In this document: positions 60,626 to 64,000 of the stretch, piece by piece | Position numbering within the stretch: the first letter of the stretch is position 1 | Layout of the letters: every line of letters starts with the position of its first letter | NCBI RefSeq assembly: GCF_030332225.1 | Contig: NZ_JAOWIF010000037.1 | Span: 1 to 64,000, forward strand | Origin: Citrobacter sp. Cu233 | GTDB lineage: Bacteria > Pseudomonadota > Gammaproteobacteria > Enterobacterales > Enterobacteriaceae | Reading direction: 5' to 3' | Length of the DNA stretch: 64,000 bases | Translations under genes and position numbers: made by a program | Notes under the pieces: model-generated | Seen by the model: the letters and a program-made list of their open reading frames with translations, nothing else | Told to the model about the DNA's origin: nothing | The model's database searches: none

Positions 60626-61465
60626 TTACTGATTAAATTCCGTTAATTTCTTACGGTAGCTATTTGGTGTAAACGACGTCAGCTTCTTAAACGTTTTAAT
60701 AAACAGGCTCGGACTGCTGTAACCAGCCTCATAGGCAATATCAGTTACAGAATAGTTAGTCATTTCCAGCTGTTTTTTAGCAAAATTAATGCGAATTTCA
60801 TTAATAATCTGCATTGGCGTTTTACTGTAATAACGCTGGGTTGCACGGGTCAGATACTCCTGGGATTTTGCGGACAGGTGTATCATATTTTCCAGCGCAC
60901 TTTCGCTGAACAGCCTTTTGTCATGCATGCTTTCCACGGTAGTTTTAAGCCATTGTGGAATATCATCCAGCACCTGCTCTTCTCGATGATGGCGTAACCG
61001 ATTAATAATATAGAAGGTGACCACTTCTACAAATTCATCCAGTCCGCTTTCACGAAAATTCAGTGATGCTATAACCGTTTCGATGTAGGTAAGGAACGAG
61101 CTGTTCGCCCGATACACCTGCGATGCAACGAAACAAAATGGCAGCAACGGGTGGTAGTGCTGTTCAAAAAAACGTTTACTGATACCAACGTTAAGAATTC
61201 GCGTCGCGCCGAAATCATAGAAACTTTGATGATGCGACCCCAACGGGATAAAGACAAAGTCTCCGCGCTCAAGCAGTACACGCTTACCGTTGATCTCCTG
61301 ATAGTAACGTCCAGTTAAGACAAGGGTAAATTCGTAGTAATCATGCTGATGCAGCCCACTGATGCTCTCAGTTTTGTTGTAGATGAACACATGAAAATTT
61401 TTGCCATTAAAAAGCTGCTGCTCATAGACGGTTTTGATTTCCGGTGCGTTAATCTGTAGCTGCAT
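60626..61465 (-). CDS. chbR: AraC-family regulator ChbR
   Basis: A 279-residue AraC-type regulator with an N-terminal cupin-like domain (HQHDYYEF near residue 40) and C-terminal helix-turn-helix pair ([18 protein letters not shown] near 240). It represses the operon without inducer and activates it with chitobiose. Only 13 bases from chbA, within the operon. Confidence 0.94.
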   Translation of the reverse strand: MQLQINAPEIKTVYEQQLFNGKNFHVFIYNKTESISGLHQHDYYEFTLVLTGRYYQEINGKRVLLERGDFVFIPLGSHHQSFYDFGATRILNVGISKRFFEQHYHPLLPFCFVASQVYRANSSFLTYIETVIASLNFRESGLDEFVEVVTFYIINRLRHHREEQVLDDIPQWLKTTVESMHDKRLFSESALENMIHLSAKSQEYLTRATQRYYSKTPMQIINEIRINFAKKQLEMTNYSVTDIAYEAGYSSPSLFIKTFKKLTSFTPNSYRKKLTEFNQ

Positions 61466-61478
61466 AATGCACTCCTCG

Positions 61479-61826
61479 CTATTTCAGCTTCTCGTGAAGC
61501 TCAATCAGTTCTGTCACCAGTTCACGTGCCAGCATCGACGTCATCAGGTGGTCCTGTGCATGGACCAGCACCAGGCTGACTTTCATTTTACCTTCACCCT
61601 GATCGCCTTCAATCAGTTTGGTCTGGACAAGGTGTGCTTCGTTCAGCGCCATGCGGGACTGTTCCATCATGGTCTTCGCTGACTCAAAATCACCCTGTTT
61701 GGCCAATTTGAGCGCGCCGTACGCCAGACTACGTGCCTGACCCGAGTTGATGATGAGCCCCATCACCACTTCTTCAAGCTCTTCAGCCTCTGACTGCGTA
61801 TCGACGATATTTTCGATATCTAACAT
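61479..61826 (-). CDS. chbA: Chitobiose PTS IIA component ChbA
   Basis: A 115-residue lactose-family IIA protein. The phosphorylated histidine His89 and partner Asp92 are in LVHAQDH, as in the E. coli protein. It passes phosphate from HPr to ChbB. The start at 61826 (MLDIENI) has AAGAGT upstream; longer readings include unconserved residues. Confidence 0.95.
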   Translation of the reverse strand: MLDIENIVDTQSEAEELEEVVMGLIINSGQARSLAYGALKLAKQGDFESAKTMMEQSRMALNEAHLVQTKLIEGDQGEGKMKVSLVLVHAQDHLMTSMLARELVTELIELHEKLK

Positions 61827-61880
61827 ACTCTTTTCCTCTGGTTCAGTCCGGCATGGCCGCATAGCCATGCCGGATTAAAT

Positions 61881-63239
61881 TTAGAATTTCAATGCGTTAG
61901 CGATATCTTCTTCGCTTTCTTCTTTATCAATGACGTTCTGAGCTTTGTTGGCGACGACCACGAATGGCAGGTACACCAGCGTTGCGATACCAAGGTTAAA
62001 CAACGCGACCAGCAGAGCGGCGACGCTACCGTTGGTGTTAAAGAATGCGCCCAACCCGGTTGGCATAGTCCACGGTGCAATGTTGGTAATCGGTGGAATA
62101 ATGCCTGTGTAATAAGCGGCCAGTGTAATCGCTGCCAGAATCGGCTGAACCAGGATGAACGGAATAAACATAACCGGGTTCATGATAATCGGCAGACCGA
62201 ACAGAATGGGTTCGTTAATCTGGAACAGACCTGATGGCAGTGCCAGTTTTGCTACCTGACGATAATCAGCACGACGAGAAGCCAGGAAGATAGCAATAAT
62301 CAGACCCAGCGTTGCCCCACTCCCGCCCAGGAAAATATAGGAGTCCAGCATCGGCTTCGCCCAGACGTGGAACGTCTTACCCGCTTCCAGTGCCGCGTCT
62401 ACGGAACCAAACTGTTGGTAGATAGCGATGTTTTCCAGCGCCCAGGGGGTCATGATACCGCTGTCCAGTGCAGTCAGTGCCAAAGAACCGTGTATACCAA
62501 AGAACCACAACAGCGGAACAAAAATCACGTACGCCCAACCCACCACGCTACCCAGTGACGCCAGCGGGGTCGAAATAGAATCCATGATGATCTGGTGGAA
62601 GTTCGTTCCCCAGGTGTTCAACGCCCAGGCGATAATCCCCATAATAGAGAGGATAATGAAGCCAGGAATCAATGCAGAAAACGAGCGAGAAACAGAAGCC
62701 GGAACGCTATCAGGTAATTTAATTACCCAATTACGATGCACGACGAAGGTGAACATTTCCGCGACCACCAGGCCGATAATAATACCGGAAATAATGTTCG
62801 CACCGCCCAGCCAGTTAGCCCCCACGGCATAGGCTTCGCCCACGCTGTATGGCGTAACTGTCATAAAGGCGGCGACAGATAATAAACCAGCAGCCAGTGC
62901 ATCGACTTTGCGTTCTTCCGCCAGCGCCATACCGATAAAGAATGGCGCCATCAATGACATAATACCCAGCGTACCGTTATAGACGTTCCCACCGATGCCT
63001 TTTAAACTATTTAATGTTTCAATAGTTGAAGCATCAAGTCGAATGCCCATGGAATAAAAAAACGACCCCTCCCCAAAGCTCAGGAAAACGTTATTGATTA
63101 ATACAAACATTGCCCCTGCGAGGGTTAACGGCATTAAACGAATAAAACCATTTTTGATTGCATTAACGTGTGGCTGCTTTCCAATTTTTACAGCAAAAGG
63201 AAGGAGTACCTTTTCAAGTGAAGCAATAGCGTTACTCAT
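61881..63239 (-). CDS. chbC: Chitobiose PTS IIC permease ChbC
   Basis: A 452-residue lactose/cellobiose-family IIC membrane protein that moves and helps phosphorylate N,N'-diacetylchitobiose. Multiple helices; the conserved [14 protein letters not shown] segment near residue 247 and [10 protein letters not shown] near 345 form the sugar site. 54 bases before chbA. Confidence 0.95.
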   Translation of the reverse strand: MSNAIASLEKVLLPFAVKIGKQPHVNAIKNGFIRLMPLTLAGAMFVLINNVFLSFGEGSFFYSMGIRLDASTIETLNSLKGIGGNVYNGTLGIMSLMAPFFIGMALAEERKVDALAAGLLSVAAFMTVTPYSVGEAYAVGANWLGGANIISGIIIGLVVAEMFTFVVHRNWVIKLPDSVPASVSRSFSALIPGFIILSIMGIIAWALNTWGTNFHQIIMDSISTPLASLGSVVGWAYVIFVPLLWFFGIHGSLALTALDSGIMTPWALENIAIYQQFGSVDAALEAGKTFHVWAKPMLDSYIFLGGSGATLGLIIAIFLASRRADYRQVAKLALPSGLFQINEPILFGLPIIMNPVMFIPFILVQPILAAITLAAYYTGIIPPITNIAPWTMPTGLGAFFNTNGSVAALLVALFNLGIATLVYLPFVVVANKAQNVIDKEESEEDIANALKF

Positions 63240-63326
63240 AGAAAAATACCCTTAAATACCGCAACTAACAATTGCGGTGAATGTTAATGAAATAACTCTT
63301 TGACGGGAAAATTTAAAATAAAATAA

Positions 63327-63647
63327 TTAATTTGCTGCGGCCTTTTTAATTGCTGCAACTGCAGCCTTAAGCACGCCTAAACCATCGACTTTGCCATACA
63401 ACAGCGAGTCAATCACTTCTACAGGTTTGTTAGGTAACAAACGCTGAATTTCGGGCAACATATAAGCAATCTGTGGACCTAATAACACCACATCGGCTAC
63501 TGGGCCTTTTTCTCCGGCCAGCGTTTCGGGAAACGCTTCAATGATAACCGGCACTTCGTATTTTTCAGCCTGAGCACGCATCTTCGAGACCAACAAAGAA
63601 GTCGACATGCCCGCAGAACAAAACAGATAAATGTGTTTCTTTTCCAT
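63327..63647 (-). CDS. chbB: Chitobiose PTS IIB component ChbB
   Basis: A 106-residue IIB protein with the phosphorylated Cys10 in FCSAGMSTS. It takes phosphate from ChbA and passes it to the sugar in ChbC. The start at 63647 (MEKKHIYLF) is the family start. First gene of chbBCARFG. Confidence 0.95.
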   Translation of the reverse strand: MEKKHIYLFCSAGMSTSLLVSKMRAQAEKYEVPVIIEAFPETLAGEKGPVADVVLLGPQIAYMLPEIQRLLPNKPVEVIDSLLYGKVDGLGVLKAAVAAIKKAAAN

Positions 63648-63855
63648 TAAAACGATCCTCATGTGCGATTATCTGTGTACCAGACACTCCGCAAGCCATA
63701 ACCTGCATCCATGCTCTGGGTAACTTGCGTCAGCTAAATTACTTTTTTAGGTGGCTGAAATGAGTATACGGGATTGCATCAGCGGATGGTATTTCATTGA
63801 CCTACTAAATTGTCTCTCCTTGACCTGTGGTTATGACGCCCCTCACACTTCAGGC

Positions 63856-63876
63856 AAATAATTCGCGACAATAAAT
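63856..63876. promoter_or_regulatory. Candidate NagC site in the chb promoter region
   Basis: AAATAATTCGCGACAATAAAT has the AT-rich arms and TTCGCG centre of NagC sites. It lies in the 300-base gap between chbB and osmE, where NagC, ChbR and CRP act in E. coli. No gene is seen elsewhere in this gap. Confidence 0.5.
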
Positions 63877-63891
63877 AAGATCGCGTGACAC

Positions 63892-63919
63892 AAAAAAACC
63901 GGCACAGCGGCCGGTTTTT
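63892..63919 (-). terminator. osmE terminator
   Basis: AAAAACCGGC and GCCGGTTTTT pair around ACAGCG, with T residues on the minus strand, 30 bases after the osmE stop. Confidence 0.9.
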
Positions 63920-63948
63920 CAGAGTGCTCAGGCAATAAACAGAGGCAA

Positions 63949-64000
63949 CTACTTAGCAGACTGCGGGTCGGTGTCGTACTCCGCACAGGTCTGGTAGCCG
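63949..64000 (-). CDS. osmE: Osmotically induced lipoprotein OsmE, C-terminal end
   Basis: Only the last 16 codons are inside the window. The peptide GYQTCAEYDTDPQSAK before the TAG at 63949-63951 matches the C-terminus of OsmE, a BamE/SmpA-family lipoprotein. The rest lies to the right of the window. Confidence 0.85.
   Translation of the reverse strand, partial: GYQTCAEYDTDPQSAK

Overview
This is a chromosomal window from an enteric gamma-proteobacterium. From about 5.9 kb to the right end the gene order closely follows the Escherichia coli ydiH-to-osmE segment: ydiH, menI, ydiJ, ydiK, rprA, ydiLMN, ydiB-aroD, ydiF-O-P-QRST-fadK, ppsA-ppsR, aroH, hemP, selO, ydiV, nlpC, btuDEC, ihfA, pheTSM, rplT, rpmI, infC, thrS, yniD, ydiY, pfkB, yniABC, ydjM, tcyP, cedA, chbGFRACB, osmE. 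The proteins look like close orthologues, not identical copies. An hmu haem locus attached to hemP, an extra kduD, and no katE between cedA and chbG point away from E. coli K-12 and towards a relative such as Citrobacter. The genus is an inference.

Left end (1-3.8 kb): a decayed prophage. It holds a partial secreted phage-type protein, two gene remnants each broken by an in-frame TAG, and a DUF550-type phage protein. Between the remnants sits a two-gene copper-uptake cassette: an OprC-type TonB receptor with a CxxxM site and a Met-rich loop, plus a Met/His-rich DUF2946 membrane protein. From 3.86 to 5.9 kb follow a strong terminator, a RydB-like small RNA, and a divergent pair of a LysR regulator and an exported metallo-beta-lactamase-fold protein whose metal ligands are mostly lost.

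5.9-30.7 kb: metabolism. MenI works in menaquinone synthesis and YdiJ is a flavin/Fe-S dehydrogenase. RprA is the Rcs-controlled RNA that activates rpoS. YdiM/YdiN/YdiB/AroD form a shikimate-quinate group. YdiF, YdiO, YdiQRST and FadK form a putative anaerobic acyl-CoA module (CoA transferase, acyl-CoA dehydrogenase/enoyl-CoA reductase, ETF and ETF-dehydrogenase-like proteins, ferredoxin-like protein, acyl-CoA ligase) with YdiP as local AraC-type regulator. PpsA with its regulator PpsR, and AroH, link PEP supply to aromatic synthesis. A Cra site lies before ppsA and a TrpR operator before aroH.

30.8-36.8 kb: a Fur-controlled haem-uptake operon hemP-hemR-hemS-hmuTUV (receptor, cytoplasmic haem protein, periplasmic binding protein, permease, ATPase). 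36.8-50 kb: selO, ydiV, nlpC, btuDEC, then the translation cluster ihfA-pheTS(M)-rplT-rpmI-infC-thrS, with the pheM attenuator, the AUU start of infC and the thrS operator visible.

50-64 kb: ydiY, preceded by a promoter, a 19-codon upstream ORF and an intrinsic terminator that look like an attenuation device; then pfkB, yniABC, a kduD under a perfect KdgR-like palindrome, SOS-controlled ydjM, the cystine transporter tcyP, cedA, the chitobiose operon, and the 3' end of osmE. No insertion sequence, CRISPR array, rRNA or tRNA gene was seen. The most unusual items are the copper cassette in the prophage remnant, the ydiY leader and the exported MBL-fold protein with a ruined metal site.
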